Shown piece after piece: positions 25,138-36,214 of a stretch of DNA of 64,000 nucleotides. The DNA lies in assembly GCA_947497895.1 (NCBI GenBank), contig CANMIL010000001.1:1-64000 (forward strand), read 5' to 3'. A program made the translations under genes and the position numbers. The notes beneath the pieces were generated by a model. That model ran no database searches. It saw only the letters and a list, made by a program, of their open reading frames with translations, and was not told where the DNA came from. The stretch's first letter is position 1. Each line of letters opens with the position of its first letter. Source of the stretch: an uncultured Tenacibaculum sp. GTDB taxonomy: Bacteria > Bacteroidota > Bacteroidia > Flavobacteriales > Flavobacteriaceae.

Positions 25138-27678
25138 TTATTTCTTTATTATCTTTTTGATCATTGAATTTGATTCATTTTGAATTTGAATCAAATAAAT
25201 TCCCGCACTCAGTGCTGAGATATCAATATTTTTATGATTTGTACTTCCTGTTTTTAGTACTTGTCCATTTTGATTCATTAAACGAAATGTAGTATTTGAA
25301 TCATTATTTAATTGTATAGAAAAAGTATCAACTACAGGATTAGGAAAAATGCTGCCTTCTAATATATTTTTATTTGGTTGATTGTTATTAATTTTCGAGC
25401 TTCTTGAGCCACTTGAATTACCAATATTTACAGTATAGTCTTCAACTTCTCCATAGGAAAAACTTTCACAAGATGATTGAGAACTATTCCATTTCATAGA
25501 AACACGCAATCTAGTTTGTCCTTGCAAAGCAGCATTAGGAATACTAAAGGTACGAGTCAAATTACTAGAACTTGAAGATGATGTACTAACGACCTCTTCA
25601 GAGGATTCAAAAGTTCCATTTTTATTAAAGTCTATCCATACTTTCCAATATTCTAAATATGACGTACCAGAGAATCCTGCACTAAATGTGATTGAATTGT
25701 TACCATAATTGAGGTTACCAGATAATGAGGTGTTGTCTTTATAGCCATTATCATCTCCTGAACTTTTAGAAATACCTCCAAAGGATACATAGTCGATGTA
25801 TTCATAACTTGAGTTATTTCCTTTAGAATTGCAATAGCTAATTGAATTCGAAAGGGTTGTAATTGATCTAGTGTTACTGTTTCCAGAGACATTATTTGCG
25901 CCATCTTTAGCCCTTACATAAAAGTTATAAGTTGTAGATGCCGAAAGTCTTGATACCGTGTATGAGGTATTTGTTGTTGTAGTTATTCTTGAACCATTTC
26001 TATAAATATCATAACCGGTAACTCCTACATTATCTGAAGAAGAAGACCAATTTAAAACTACCGAATTTTGGGTAATATTACTTGCTGAAAGATTGGAAGG
26101 AGCAGAAGGGGGTTGAGTATCAGAACTTCCACCATTAACTGAATGATTTCCTAGACCAGAAAAGGTGTTTTTCGAAAGAATATTCCATTCTGAAACAGTA
26201 TAGTTAGAATTAGGAGAAGTGATGTTAGATTTCCTTTGTAAAGTTTTGTCTTTACCAAAATTAGCGGAACTATTAGAATCACCAACCAAATCAATTAAGG
26301 TATTATTTTTAAATAAACCTACGGCATCATTTCCGTTAAACGAAAGCACGCTAGAATTGGTTCTTTGCGCTTTATTTTTTACTGAAGTAGATGCGCTTGA
26401 ATGAGCAATAACATAAGTCTGTCCGTTTTGCAAGGAACCATTCAATGTCAAAGTATTTGACCATCCGCCACCGTTTGAAGCTTTTTTCAAAGAGTAATTT
26501 GATAGATTAATTGTATTTCCTGTAAAATTAGCTAATTCAATTGCTTTGTTATAGGAAGAACCTTCAATATATTCCGAAATTAAGAGTTCCGAAGTCGTCC
26601 CTGAAGAAGATCCTGAGGTAGTTGCAGAGACAGATGAACTTGCGGAAGAAGTATTTCCTGCGGCATCTTTGGCTCTAACATAAAAAGAGTAATTCGTTGA
26701 AGAAGTTAGTCCTGAGACATTATAGCTTGTTGAGTTCGTCGTGGCTATTTTCGAGTTATTTCTATAAATATCATAACCTGTTACGCCAACATTATCGGAA
26801 GAAGCATTCCAAGACAACGATAAAGAAGTCTGACTTATATTCGAAACAGTTAGATTTGTTGGAACAGTTGGTGCTTGACTATCGTTACCTCCATTTCCAA
26901 ATAAGTCTTCTGCTTGAGGACCTCCCCAAATTTTCGTTGCAAAAGCAGGATTGTCTATAAAAGGATTTCTATTCCCTTGTAGATTTTCAATAATAGGGTT
27001 ACGCTGTTTTTCAAAATTAGAAACAGGATCTGCTGCGTTCCATTCTAAAAGCATTGTTACCATGTTACTATCCGATGATGGAGAACTACCAATGGCAACG
27101 TTTTTTGGTAAGCATTGATTTCCATAACGTAAATACATGTATAGCATCATTCTAGCAACATCACCTTTCCATTCATCGCCAGGATACCATCCTCCCGAAA
27201 CAGATCCCGAGTTTCCTGATCCTTGAGCAAATTTCTGACTACCTCTTGAAGAGTTGTAGGAAACATCAGAAGATCTTAAGTGGTGAACATCGGCTCCAGG
27301 TCCTGAGGTACCTAAATTTGGGTTTCCAAGAGATTTTGGATATACGTGCTCTCGGTTCCATTGACTTCCAGCGCTTCCTCCATTGGCGTTTTTACTTCTT
27401 GTTCTATCGGTACGATAATTTCCATCAGTATCACTGTACCCATAAATAAGTAGCACATTGTTACTATTTGTTGGATCGAGATCAGTTTGCTTTAAGGCAT
27501 TCCAAACACCAGGAGTGTAAGATAAATTTGTAGTGTGAGTACTAATAATTTTAGTAGCTAGCTCATTTTTTAAGGAGATTCCTGTAAGATTAAGATTTAC
27601 GTCATTGTAGTATGTAGGTATTTGAGAAAAACATACTACTGTCGTAAAAAATAAAATGAAGGGTAAAATTGATTTCAT
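25138..27678 (-). CDS. Secreted endonuclease I with lamin-tail, FN3, GEVED and T9SS domains
   Basis: This 846-residue extracellular nuclease has a signal peptide (1-19) and an endonuclease I domain (about 20-265). Likely catalytic and metal residues are in N-R-E-H-V-Y-P (H111) and D-V-H-H-L-R (132-133). Next come a fibronectin type III domain (about 270-355), a lamin-tail domain (about 362-470, L-L-I-S-E-Y-I-E-G-S-S) and a second FN3 copy (about 522-608). A GEVED domain (about 630-755) and a T9SS type A sorting domain (about 770-846) complete it. The two FN3 copies share V-G-V-T-G-Y-D-I-Y-R-N. It probably digests extracellular DNA for nutrients. It has a strong promoter and its own terminator. 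Confidence 0.92.
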   Translation of the reverse strand: MKSILPFILFFTTVVCFSQIPTYYNDVNLNLTGISLKNELATKIISTHTTNLSYTPGVWNALKQTDLDPTNSNNVLLIYGYSDTDGNYRTDRTRSKNANGGSAGSQWNREHVYPKSLGNPNLGTSGPGADVHHLRSSDVSYNSSRGSQKFAQGSGNSGSVSGGWYPGDEWKGDVARMMLYMYLRYGNQCLPKNVAIGSSPSSDSNMVTMLLEWNAADPVSNFEKQRNPIIENLQGNRNPFIDNPAFATKIWGGPQAEDLFGNGGNDSQAPTVPTNLTVSNISQTSLSLSWNASSDNVGVTGYDIYRNNSKIATTNSTSYNVSGLTSSTNYSFYVRAKDAAGNTSSASSSVSATTSGSSSGTTSELLISEYIEGSSYNKAIELANFTGNTINLSNYSLKKASNGGGWSNTLTLNGSLQNGQTYVIAHSSASTSVKNKAQRTNSSVLSFNGNDAVGLFKNNTLIDLVGDSNSSANFGKDKTLQRKSNITSPNSNYTVSEWNILSKNTFSGLGNHSVNGGSSDTQPPSAPSNLSASNITQNSVVLNWSSSSDNVGVTGYDIYRNGSRITTTTNTSYTVSRLSASTTYNFYVRAKDGANNVSGNSNTRSITTLSNSISYCNSKGNNSSYEYIDYVSFGGISKSSGDDNGYKDNTSLSGNLNYGNNSITFSAGFSGTSYLEYWKVWIDFNKNGTFESSEEVVSTSSSSSSNLTRTFSIPNAALQGQTRLRVSMKWNSSQSSCESFSYGEVEDYTVNIGNSSGSRSSKINNNQPNKNILEGSIFPNPVVDTFSIQLNNDSNTTFRLMNQNGQVLKTGSTNHKNIDISALSAGIYLIQIQNESNSMIKKIIKK

Positions 27679-27706
27679 AAGATTTTGTAGATTAAATAAT
27701 TCTTTA

Positions 27707-27735
27707 CAAAATTAACGTAATTGTTTAATTTTCAA
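27707..27735 (-). promoter_or_regulatory. Promoter of the secreted endonuclease gene
   Basis: The minus strand reads TTG, 18 bases, TAATTTTG: a full Bacteroidota -33/-7 promoter. The -7 box ends 29 bases before the ATG at 27678. Confidence 0.7.
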
Positions 27736-27829
27736 CGTTACGCAACTATTTGTTTAATGTTAATGAAGCATTAATAATATAGGCTATAGGAATGATAGTG
27801 AACTGTGAAGGTTTTTTCATTAATTTATG

Positions 27830-27837
27830 TAAATTTG
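27830..27837 (+). promoter_or_regulatory. -7 element of pheT
   Basis: TAAATTTG, followed by C, lies 24 bases before the ATG at 27862. It matches the consensus exactly, and the same octamer precedes the Fur-family gene. Confidence 0.6.
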
Positions 27838-27861
27838 CCAACTAAATTAGATTCTTAGAAG

Positions 27862-30288
27862 ATGAAGATATCATATAATTGGTTAAAGCAATTTTTACAA
27901 GTTCAATTAGAAGTAGAAAAGACAGGGGAATTACTTACTGACTTAGGACTTGAGGTAGAGGGCATTCAAAAAGTTGAAAGTATCAAAGGAAGTTTAGAAG
28001 GAGTTGTAGTAGGAGAGGTTTTGACTTGTGAAAAGCATCCAAATGCAGATAAATTAAAAGTTACCACCGTAAACTTAGGGGGAGAAGCACCTGTTCAAAT
28101 TGTTTGTGGAGCACCAAACGTAGATGCGGGGCAAAAGGTTCCTGTGGCAACCATTGGAACAAAATTATATGATGATAAAGGAGAAGAGTTTAAGATTAAA
28201 AAAGGTAAAATAAGAGGAGAAGAAAGCCATGGGATGATTTGCGCTGAGGACGAACTAGGTCTTGGAACAGGTCATGATGGTATTATGGTTTTGGATGAAA
28301 GTTTAGAGCCAGGAACTCCATGTGCCGAAGTATTCAATATCGAAACAGATCATGTATTCGAAATCGGATTGACGCCTAACCGTGCAGATGCCATGAGTCA
28401 TTATGGAGTAGCAAGAGATTTAAGAGCAGGGTTAATTCAACAAGGAACAAACTTGGAATTAATAACCCCATCTGTGTCTGATTTTCATGTTGATGAGAGA
28501 GTATTGAAGATTGATATTGAAGTAGCGGATAAAGATTTAATTCCTCGTTATGAAGGAATCACAATTACCGATGTTGAAATAAAAGATTCACCAGAGTGGA
28601 TTCAAAATAGATTAAAAGCAATAGGAATTACTCCAAAGAACAATGTAGTAGATATTACAAATTATGTATTGCATGAGCTTGGACAACCATTACATGCTTT
28701 TGATGCGGCTAAAATTAAAGGGAATAAGGTTGTCGTAAAAACTTTAGAAGAAGGAACAAAATTTACTACATTAGATGAAGTAGAAAGAGAATTATCTTCT
28801 GAAGATATTATGATTTGTGATGTGGATGAGAATCCATTATGTATTGCAGGTGTTTTAGGAGGATTAGAGTCTGGAGTTTCAGAAAGAACTACTTCTATAT
28901 TCTTAGAAAGTGCTTATTTCAATCCAGTATCAATTCGTAAAACAGCAAAGCGTCATGGTTTAAATACTGATGCTTCTTTCAGATTTGAAAGAGGAATTGA
29001 TATTAACATGACAAAATATGCTTTAAAACGTGCAGCTCTTTTAATTGAAGAATATGCTGGTGGTAAATTATCATCGGATGTTCTTGATTTTTACCCAGAG
29101 AAAGTGGAAGACTTCCAAGTATTTTTATCTTTTGAAAATGCTTACAGGTTAATTGGACAAGAAATCCCAAAAGAAACTATTAAAAATATTTTAGCTTCTT
29201 TAGATATTAAAATAAACAGCGCTACCGAGGCAGGGTTAGGATTAACAATTCCTTCTTACCGTGTAGATGTGCAAAGGGAAGCAGATATAATTGAAGAAAT
29301 TTTAAGAGTTTACGGTTACAACAATATTGAGTTTTCGCACAAGTTAAATACTTCTATTTCTTTTGATAAGAATAACAATGTGAAAATTGAAAATATTGTT
29401 GCTGATCAATTGACTTCATTAGGCTTTAACGAAACAATGGCTAACTCTTTGACGAAGCCTGAGTATGTTGAGCTTTCAGAGAATATAAATGCGGATAATA
29501 ATGTTGAAATGTTGAATCCTTTAAGTAACGATTTAAAGGTAATGAGGCAATCATTATTATTCAGTGGGTTGGAAAGCATTGCTTATAACTTAAACAGAAA
29601 GCAAAGCTCATTAAAATTCTTTGAATTTGGAAAGAGCTACCACAAATACGAAAAGGGATATCAAGAAGATAAGCACTTGACACTTTTTGTAACAGGAAAC
29701 AGAACAAAAGAAAGTTGGAAGGTTACTTCGGAAGTATCAGATTTCTTCTATTTAAAAGGAGTGATTACTTCTTTGTTATCCAGATTAGGAGTGAATACGT
29801 TAAAAACATCACCAATTAAATCGGATGTGTTTTCTGAAGGTATTGTGTTAAGCTTAGGAAAAATTAAGTTGGTTGAACTTGGTGTTGTAAAGAGAAATAT
29901 TTTAAAGAATTTCTCAATAAAGCAAGAAGTTTTGTTCGCTGATTTTAATTGGGAGAATATTTTAAAGGTAATTAGTTCAAAAAACATTAAAGTGAGTGAT
30001 TTACCAAAATTCCCTTCTGTAAAAAGAGATTTAGCGTTATTAATTGACAATAAAGTAGAATTTAAAGAAGTATACAATCTGGCTTTCCAATCTGAGAGAA
30101 AGTTATTAAAAGATGTAGATCTTTTCGATGTATATGAAGGAGATAAATTACCTGAAGGTAAAAAGTCATATGCCGTAAGTTTTATTCTTCAAGATGAAAA
30201 TAAAACATTACAGGATAAACAGATTGACAAGATAATGCAAAAGCTACAGCAATCTTTTGAGAAGAATTTAGATGCTGTATTAAGATAA
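27862..30288 (+). CDS. pheT: Phenylalanine--tRNA ligase, beta subunit
   Basis: PheT is the large subunit of the alpha2-beta2 synthetase that charges tRNA-Phe. At 808 residues it is full length. Visible parts are the N-terminal M-K-I-S-Y-N-W-L-K, the tRNA-binding (EMAP-like) domain (about 40-155), and the B3/B4 editing region with E-S-A-Y-F-N-P-V-S-I-R and T-D-A-S-F-R-F-E-R-G. The B5 domain follows, and the C-terminal FDX-ACB domain holds F-P-S-V-K-R-D-L-A-L-L. The gene stands alone here; pheS is not in the window. It has its own consensus -7 element and terminator. Confidence 0.97.
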   Translation: MKISYNWLKQFLQVQLEVEKTGELLTDLGLEVEGIQKVESIKGSLEGVVVGEVLTCEKHPNADKLKVTTVNLGGEAPVQIVCGAPNVDAGQKVPVATIGTKLYDDKGEEFKIKKGKIRGEESHGMICAEDELGLGTGHDGIMVLDESLEPGTPCAEVFNIETDHVFEIGLTPNRADAMSHYGVARDLRAGLIQQGTNLELITPSVSDFHVDERVLKIDIEVADKDLIPRYEGITITDVEIKDSPEWIQNRLKAIGITPKNNVVDITNYVLHELGQPLHAFDAAKIKGNKVVVKTLEEGTKFTTLDEVERELSSEDIMICDVDENPLCIAGVLGGLESGVSERTTSIFLESAYFNPVSIRKTAKRHGLNTDASFRFERGIDINMTKYALKRAALLIEEYAGGKLSSDVLDFYPEKVEDFQVFLSFENAYRLIGQEIPKETIKNILASLDIKINSATEAGLGLTIPSYRVDVQREADIIEEILRVYGYNNIEFSHKLNTSISFDKNNNVKIENIVADQLTSLGFNETMANSLTKPEYVELSENINADNNVEMLNPLSNDLKVMRQSLLFSGLESIAYNLNRKQSSLKFFEFGKSYHKYEKGYQEDKHLTLFVTGNRTKESWKVTSEVSDFFYLKGVITSLLSRLGVNTLKTSPIKSDVFSEGIVLSLGKIKLVELGVVKRNILKNFSIKQEVLFADFNWENILKVISSKNIKVSDLPKFPSVKRDLALLIDNKVEFKEVYNLAFQSERKLLKDVDLFDVYEGDKLPEGKKSYAVSFILQDENKTLQDKQIDKIMQKLQQSFEKNLDAVLR

Positions 30289-30289
30289 C

Positions 30290-30320
30290 AAAAAAAACTC
30301 CATTATTGGAGTTTTTTTTT
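30290..30320 (+). terminator. Terminator of pheT
   Basis: AAAAAACTCCA (30292-30302) pairs with TGGAGTTTTTT (30307-30317) around TTAT and ends in a long T run, 4 bases after the pheT stop. Confidence 0.9.
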
Positions 30321-30452
30321 AATATCAACTATATTAGAGCAAGCCCTAGAGGTATTAAAAGAAATAATTTTAAAGTTTCGATACCAGTATCGGAGCACTT
30401 TAATCTCACTTAGTGAGTGAAATTTTTAATTTTAGAAACAGAAATTAACTTT

Positions 30453-31487
30453 ATGTATAAATTTTTAATTCGTCCAATATTTTTCCTTTTCGATCCAGAG
30501 AAGATTCACCATTTTACATTTTCATTAGTGAAAGTGTTATCTAAAATACCTTTAATGTCTTCTTTATTTAGAGGAATGTATAAGGTGAAAGATAAGAGAT
30601 TGGAACGTAAGTTATTTGGATTAACGTATGAAAATCCAGTAGGGTTGGCCGCTGGATTTGATAAAAATGCTGTTTTATATAATGAACTAGCCAATTTCGG
30701 ATTTGGTTTTGTTGAAATAGGAACTGTAACTCCAGTTGGTCAGGAGGGAAATCCAAAGAAAAGATTATTCAGATTAAAAGATGATCGTGGTATTATCAAT
30801 AGAATGGGGTTTAATAATGAGGGGCTTGAAGCTGCAATTAAACAATTAAAGAAGAATAAAGGAAAGATAATTATTGGTGGAAATATTGGAAAAAATACCA
30901 ATACAAAACCTGAAAATTATACAGAAGACTATTTAACTTGTTTCAAAGGACTTCATCCGTATGTAGATTATTTTGTACTTAATGTAAGTTGCCCAAATGT
31001 TAGTAGTCATGCGAAATTGGAGGATGCTGGATATTTAAAAGAGTTGATTTCTGCAGTAAAAAATTTGAATGAAAAGGAAACTGTTCAAAAGCCGATCTTA
31101 TTAAAAATTGCTCCTGATTTAAATAATGGACAATTAGATGAAATTATAGAATTAATTGCTGAAACAAAAATTGACGGTGTCATTGCTTCAAATACTTCTG
31201 TAAATAGAGAAGGGTTAAAAGCAACTAATGAAACTTTGAATACAATTGGAAATGGAGGTTTAAGTGGGCAACCAATTAAAGAAAGAAGCACTAAAGTAAT
31301 TAAATATTTAGCTGATAATTCAAACAAAGCTTTTCCAATTATTGGAGTAGGAGGAATTCATTCTGCCGAAGATGCTTTAGAGAAAATCAACGCTGGAGCG
31401 GATCTTGTGCAAATCTATACTGGTTTTATTTATGAAGGGCCAAGTTTGATTAAGAAAATTAATAAAGCAATTCTATCAAGAAGTTAA
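30453..31487 (+). CDS. pyrD: Dihydroorotate dehydrogenase (quinone), class 2
   Basis: PyrD oxidises dihydroorotate to orotate using membrane quinone and FMN, in pyrimidine synthesis. I take the ATG at 30453 (344 residues), since it begins the typical class 2 N-terminus [20 protein letters not shown] that forms the membrane-binding helices; a GTG at 30417 would add 12 residues. Seen are [12 protein letters not shown], the G-N-I-G-K-N loop, and N-V-S-C-P-N with the class 2 catalytic serine. K-I-A-P-D-L and the glycine-rich FMN phosphate loop near the end follow. It is followed after 3 bases by the LysE-type exporter gene. A small CGATAC/GTATCG hairpin lies upstream. Confidence 0.96.
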   Translation: MYKFLIRPIFFLFDPEKIHHFTFSLVKVLSKIPLMSSLFRGMYKVKDKRLERKLFGLTYENPVGLAAGFDKNAVLYNELANFGFGFVEIGTVTPVGQEGNPKKRLFRLKDDRGIINRMGFNNEGLEAAIKQLKKNKGKIIIGGNIGKNTNTKPENYTEDYLTCFKGLHPYVDYFVLNVSCPNVSSHAKLEDAGYLKELISAVKNLNEKETVQKPILLKIAPDLNNGQLDEIIELIAETKIDGVIASNTSVNREGLKATNETLNTIGNGGLSGQPIKERSTKVIKYLADNSNKAFPIIGVGGIHSAEDALEKINAGADLVQIYTGFIYEGPSLIKKINKAILSRS

Positions 31488-31490
31488 ACT

Positions 31491-32105
31491 ATGATAGAAA
31501 CGTTAATTTCTTTTGTATTAGCTACTGCCACATTGGCGGTGTCACCAGGTCCAGATAATATTTTTGTTCTAACTCAAAGTATTGTAAATGGAAGAAAATA
31601 TGGACTAGCAACAGTTGCGGGCTTAATGACTGGATGTATTATTCATACAACCTTAGTCGCTTTTGGTGTTTCCGAGGTTATTAAAAGAAATGAAAGTCTC
31701 TTTTTTATCATAAAACTTTTTGGTGCAGCATATTTACTTTATCTCGCTTATAAAGTATATAAGAGTGATGCTAAAATTGTTTTCTCAACGGATAACGTTG
31801 ATCATAAAAGTACTACAGAATTATTTAAAACGGGGTTTTGGATGAATGTCCTTAACCCCAAAGTAACCATATTCTTTTTAGCTTTCTTTCCTCAGTTTTT
31901 ATTCTCTGATGAAATATCAACAGTAATACAATTTTACGTGTTAGGAGGTTTGTTTATTCTAACATCATTTATCATTTTTGGTAGTATTGCTGTCCTTGCA
32001 GGCTCAATTTCAGATTACTTAAAACAAAATGAAAAGGTAGGAGTTTATCTTAAATGGACTCAAATAGTGGTTTTTATAGCGATTGCTGCATTGATTATGT
32101 TATAA
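31491..32105 (+). CDS. LysE-family amino acid/metabolite exporter
   Basis: This 204-residue membrane protein of the LysE/RhtB superfamily has six hydrophobic segments. It starts with the family motif T-L-A-V-S-P-G-P-D-N-I, and K-x-x-G-A-A-Y-L-L-Y-L-A-Y-K and N-P-K follow. It probably exports an amino acid or similar compound. It lies 3 bases after pyrD and is likely read with it. Its 3' end overlaps the convergent YfiT-type gene by 6 bases. The substrate is unknown. Confidence 0.9.
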   Translation: MIETLISFVLATATLAVSPGPDNIFVLTQSIVNGRKYGLATVAGLMTGCIIHTTLVAFGVSEVIKRNESLFFIIKLFGAAYLLYLAYKVYKSDAKIVFSTDNVDHKSTTELFKTGFWMNVLNPKVTIFFLAFFPQFLFSDEISTVIQFYVLGGLFILTSFIIFGSIAVLAGSISDYLKQNEKVGVYLKWTQIVVFIAIAALIML

Positions 32106-32630
32106 CCACTTTTTCCTTTTTAATAAGTGTTCAATATGAGCATAATGATGGTTGCAATGCCATGCGTAAATTCCAATATTTTCTTTTAAACCAACGGTCG
32201 AATTACTCTCAGGATGTATAAAGTTTTTCGATAATTGCTCATTAGATAAACCTTTTAAAAGATACACCCATTTACGATGCAAAGCTTTTAAATAATCAAT
32301 AGATAAGAAAATTGGAGCGCTTTTGGTATCAAATAATTCGGCCCAACGCTCCTCAAAATAAGCTTTAATAACTGGAGACTCTTCCGTTAAAGTCCATTTA
32401 AACCTTGTATAAGAGTTATGATGACTATCGGCACAATGATGAATTACTTGTCGCACTGTCCATCCATTTTCTCTATATGGTGTATTCAGTTGTTCTTCAG
32501 ATAAACCTGAGGTAAGACTCTCCAACTTTTCTGGAAATTCCTCGATAATTAAAATCCATTTCTTAATCAATGCTGAATCAATTATTTCAGGTACTTGAAA
32601 TTTTCCAATAGGATAGCGTATATCATTCAT
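32100..32630 (-). CDS. YfiT/BstA-family bacillithiol-type transferase
   Basis: This 176-residue DinB-superfamily four-helix bundle is closest to the YfiT family of putative metal-dependent bacillithiol transferases. The histidine sets typical of YfiT are clear: V-R-Q-V-I-H-H-C-A-D-S-H-H and A-W-H-C-N-H-H-Y-A-H-I. The start R-Y-P-I-G-K-F and G-W-T-V-R-Q-V are also diagnostic. The family is thought to join bacillithiol to electrophiles for detoxification. Many Flavobacteriia make this thiol, but the biosynthetic genes are not in this window. The gene converges on the LysE-type gene with a 6-base overlap. Confidence 0.9.
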   Translation of the reverse strand: MNDIRYPIGKFQVPEIIDSALIKKWILIIEEFPEKLESLTSGLSEEQLNTPYRENGWTVRQVIHHCADSHHNSYTRFKWTLTEESPVIKAYFEERWAELFDTKSAPIFLSIDYLKALHRKWVYLLKGLSNEQLSKNFIHPESNSTVGLKENIGIYAWHCNHHYAHIEHLLKRKKWL

Positions 32631-32812
32631 AAAATTTCCATTTAAAATTTATACTATTTACAAATTGAAACTACCGAAATAAAACACCATTTTTTCCTTT
32701 CTTCATTTTTTGAAAAAGAAAACGTAGTTCAGGCTATGCTTTATTTTTGATAACTCAAATAAAGAAAATAATCATCATTTTCTTTTACAGTAATTTCAAA
32801 TAATAACAGTTA

Positions 32813-33505
32813 TTACTCTTGTTTCATTTCTTTTTTAGTTAATTCATTTAATTTTTTTCTGGAACCTCTGTTTTCAGAATTAATAGTTAGAGCTTTTTCA
32901 AAATTTTCAATAGCATTTAAAGTATCATTATTCTTTAAATATGCATCCCCCAAACTATCGAAAGCATTTGAACTTTTAGGATATAAAATGGTGTTAATCT
33001 TAAAAACATGAATGGCCTTAGTAGTTTCATGATCTCTTAAATAGGCATATCCAAGTCTATTTAAAGTACGTTGCCTAATTATTTTGCTTAGGCTATCTTT
33101 TTTCTGAATTGCTAAATAACCTTCTAATGCTTTTTCATAGTTATTATCGTTTAAGTGCTCTTTCGGAGTTTTTTCTCCTAGTTTTAATTTGGCAAATACA
33201 TATTTTATGTCGTGATGTTCTCTTTTAGGAGCAAGTTGTATTTGGTTATGGGAAGTGTTAAAAATTAATTTTTCATTCATTTCTCTTACATAAAAAGTAC
33301 TATCATTTACCTTTAAAGGTTTTAGTTCCTTATTTCTCCATTTTACAAATAGAACATTATCTTTAAAGTATACTTCAATGGTTTCATTAGCGTTAAACAA
33401 GTATCGTCCTGAGCTACTATTTATGAATTCTTCTGAATTGTTATCGGATTTACACGCTGTAAATAAGGTAGTAAAAAATAGTAGGGCTAAAATTGATCTT
33501 AACAT
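32813..33505 (-). CDS. TPR-repeat lipoprotein
   Basis: This 230-residue protein has a lipoprotein signal ending F-T-A-C (Cys18), so it should be anchored in a membrane facing the periplasm or surface. The middle (about 25-100) is beta-rich. The C-terminal half (about 115-225) has three TPR-like units, for example A-F-D-S-L-G-D-A-Y-L-K-N-N-D and A-I-E-N-F-E-K-A-L. Such modules hold protein partners. There is no catalytic motif and no informative neighbour: it sits between the YfiT-type gene and lon. Confidence 0.75.
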   Translation of the reverse strand: MLRSILALLFFTTLFTACKSDNNSEEFINSSSGRYLFNANETIEVYFKDNVLFVKWRNKELKPLKVNDSTFYVREMNEKLIFNTSHNQIQLAPKREHHDIKYVFAKLKLGEKTPKEHLNDNNYEKALEGYLAIQKKDSLSKIIRQRTLNRLGYAYLRDHETTKAIHVFKINTILYPKSSNAFDSLGDAYLKNNDTLNAIENFEKALTINSENRGSRKKLNELTKKEMKQE

Positions 33506-33545
33506 AGTTTAGTTATTGAAAAGTAAAAGTTATATAAACAAGACG

Positions 33546-33553
33546 TATTTTTG
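33546..33553 (+). promoter_or_regulatory. Possible -7 element upstream of lon
   Basis: TATTTTTG matches the consensus exactly but lies about 180 bases before the lon ATG. If used, lon has a long leader. A heat-shock-type promoter nearer the gene cannot be excluded. Confidence 0.35.
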
Positions 33554-33734
33554 TGAAAATAGTTACAAAAAATTTAAAAGGTCAAAATATACTTGGCATA
33601 GGAATTGAAATATATTATTCGTAATTATTGACGATTGATTTTAATTTATTGATAATCAGTAGTTTTCTAATGAAAATAAAGGCGTCATATGAACTTGCTT
33701 ATTGTATGAATGCCAACATGACAGAAAAAAAAAT

Positions 33735-36197
33735 ATGAGTAAATCAAAAATAATACATTTAGACAACTTGTCGCTTCAAGATGTTTTTAACGAAAATTCT
33801 GAATTAATTCCTTTACTGACTGCAGAAGATGAAGAAAGCATGAATAATGAGGAAATTCCTGAAGAATTGCCAATATTACCACTACGAAACACTGTTTTAT
33901 TTCCAGGAGTTGTAATTCCTATTACAGCTGGTAGAGATAAGTCTATCCAGTTAATAAAAGATGCAAATAAGGGAGATAAAGTAGTTGGTGTAGTTGCTCA
34001 AAAGAATGGAGAAGTAGAAGATCCAACAATCGATGATATTTATACAACAGGAGTTGTAGCGCAAATTCTTAGAGTTTTAAAAATGCCTGATGGTAATACA
34101 ACGGTGATTATTCAAGGTAAAAAACGATTCGAAATTGATGAAATAATTCAAGAAGAGCCTTATTTAAAAGCAAAGGTTAAGGAAGCTGTAGATGAGCGTG
34201 ATATCGATGACATAAAGGAATTTGATGCAATTATTGATTCGATTAAAGAATTGTCATTAGAAGTAATAAAGGAAAACCCGATGTTACCTTCAGAGGCTTC
34301 TTTTGCTATTAAAAACATTCAATCGAATTCATTTTTGGTGAATTTTATTTCGTCAAATATGGAATTAAGTGTTTCTCAGAAACAGGTTCTTTTAGAGAAA
34401 GATAATCTTAAAGAAAGGGCATTATTGACTTTGAAGAACTTGGATAAGGAACTTCAAAAGTTAAGATTGAGAAATGATATTCAATCGAAAACACGTTCGG
34501 ATTTAGATAAACAGCAAAGAGAATATTATTTAAATCAACAACTTAAAACCATTCAAGACGAATTAGGAGGAGTTTCTCACGATCAGGAATTGGAAGAAAT
34601 GCTTTCTAAATCTAAGAAAAAGAAGTGGAATAAGGAAGTTGGAGAAGCTTTTGAAAAGGAATTAAACCGTTTGAGAAGAATGAATCCTCAAATGGCTGAA
34701 TATGGAGTTCAAAGGAATTATTTAGAGTTAATGCTAGAATTACCTTGGGGTGAATATTCAGAAGATAAATTCGACTTGAAAAAAGCTCAGGGAATTCTTG
34801 ATAGAGATCATTTTGGTTTAGAAAAGGTAAAGGAGCGCATCATTGAACATTTAGCCGTATTGAAGTTACGTGGTGATATGAAATCTCCAATTATATGTTT
34901 ATATGGACCTCCGGGAGTTGGTAAAACATCGCTTGGTAAATCAGTAGCAGAAGCTTTAGGTAGAAAATATGTACGAATGTCGTTAGGTGGATTACGAGAT
35001 GAAGCAGAAATCCGAGGTCATAGAAAAACATATATTGGAGCAATGCCAGGGCGTTTAATTCAGAATATTAAAAAGGCGGGAACCTCAAATCCAGTATTTG
35101 TTTTAGATGAAATAGATAAGTTAGGTCAAAGTCATCAAGGAGACCCTTCATCTGCGATGTTAGAGGTACTAGATCCTGAACAAAATACTGAGTTTTATGA
35201 TAATTATTTAGAGGTAGGATACGATTTATCTAAAGTGTTATTTATCGCTACAGCGAATAACTTACAGCAAATACCTTGGGCATTGAGAGACCGTATGGAA
35301 ATCATCAATGTTACTGGATATACCATCGAGGAAAAAGTTGAAATAGCAAAAAAATATTTACTTCCGAAGCAACTTAAAGAGCATGGGTTAACTGATAAAC
35401 ATTTAAAGGTCGGAAAGGCTCAGATCGAAAAAATTGTTGAGGGGTATACCCGTGAATCTGGAGTTCGTACTTTAGAAAAGCAAGTGGCCAAGGTGGTTCG
35501 TTTTGCTGCCAAATCTATTGCAATGGAGGAGGAATATGATGTAACATTGTCTGATGAAGATATTGAAAATATTTTAGGACCTGCACGTTTGGAAAGAGAT
35601 AAATACGAGAATAATGATACGGCAGGTGTTGTAACAGGATTAGCTTGGACAAGTGTTGGTGGAGATATCTTATTTATTGAATCTATTTTATCGAAAGGAA
35701 AAGGAGCGCTTTCTATTACTGGAAACTTAGGAACCGTAATGAAAGAATCCTCTACTATAGCAATGAAATACATTAAGGCAAATGCCGACGAATTCGGAAT
35801 AGATTCTCGAGTATTTGATAAGTATGATGTTCATATACACGTTCCAGAGGGGGCGACTCCAAAAGACGGACCAAGTGCTGGTATCACAATGTTAACTTCT
35901 TTGGTATCATTATTTACGCAGAGAAAAGTTAAAAATAAGATTGCTATGACTGGTGAAATTACCTTAAGAGGTAAAGTACTACCAGTTGGAGGAATTAAGG
36001 AAAAGATTTTAGCTGCAAAAAGAGCTACTATTAAGGAGATAATTTTGTGTGAGGAAAATAGAAAGGATATTGAAGAGATCAAGTCAAGTTATTTGAAAGG
36101 CCTTAAATTCCATTATGTAACGGAAATGAGTGAGGTTATAGAAATTGCCCTTACAAAGCAAAAAGTAAAGAATGCTAAAAAATTAATAACTAAATAA
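33735..36197 (+). CDS. lon: ATP-dependent protease Lon
   Basis: Lon is a cytoplasmic hexameric AAA+ serine protease for misfolded and regulatory proteins. I take the ATG at 33735 (820 residues); an in-frame TTG upstream at 33702 adds only 11 residues. Domains: LAN substrate domain (about 44-240), coiled region, and AAA+ module with Walker [10 protein letters not shown] (391-399) and Walker B V-F-V-L-D-E-I-D (454-461). The protease domain has the catalytic dyad S714 in P-K-D-G-P-S-A-G and K757 in G-G-I-K-E-K. The S-K distance (43) equals that of the E. coli enzyme. The gene is followed by a shared terminator and converges on the ABC-F gene. Confidence 0.97.
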   Translation: MSKSKIIHLDNLSLQDVFNENSELIPLLTAEDEESMNNEEIPEELPILPLRNTVLFPGVVIPITAGRDKSIQLIKDANKGDKVVGVVAQKNGEVEDPTIDDIYTTGVVAQILRVLKMPDGNTTVIIQGKKRFEIDEIIQEEPYLKAKVKEAVDERDIDDIKEFDAIIDSIKELSLEVIKENPMLPSEASFAIKNIQSNSFLVNFISSNMELSVSQKQVLLEKDNLKERALLTLKNLDKELQKLRLRNDIQSKTRSDLDKQQREYYLNQQLKTIQDELGGVSHDQELEEMLSKSKKKKWNKEVGEAFEKELNRLRRMNPQMAEYGVQRNYLELMLELPWGEYSEDKFDLKKAQGILDRDHFGLEKVKERIIEHLAVLKLRGDMKSPIICLYGPPGVGKTSLGKSVAEALGRKYVRMSLGGLRDEAEIRGHRKTYIGAMPGRLIQNIKKAGTSNPVFVLDEIDKLGQSHQGDPSSAMLEVLDPEQNTEFYDNYLEVGYDLSKVLFIATANNLQQIPWALRDRMEIINVTGYTIEEKVEIAKKYLLPKQLKEHGLTDKHLKVGKAQIEKIVEGYTRESGVRTLEKQVAKVVRFAAKSIAMEEEYDVTLSDEDIENILGPARLERDKYENNDTAGVVTGLAWTSVGGDILFIESILSKGKGALSITGNLGTVMKESSTIAMKYIKANADEFGIDSRVFDKYDVHIHVPEGATPKDGPSAGITMLTSLVSLFTQRKVKNKIAMTGEITLRGKVLPVGGIKEKILAAKRATIKEIILCEENRKDIEEIKSSYLKGLKFHYVTEMSEVIEIALTKQKVKNAKKLITK

Positions 36198-36214
36198 ATC
36201 ATATTTAGTAGAAA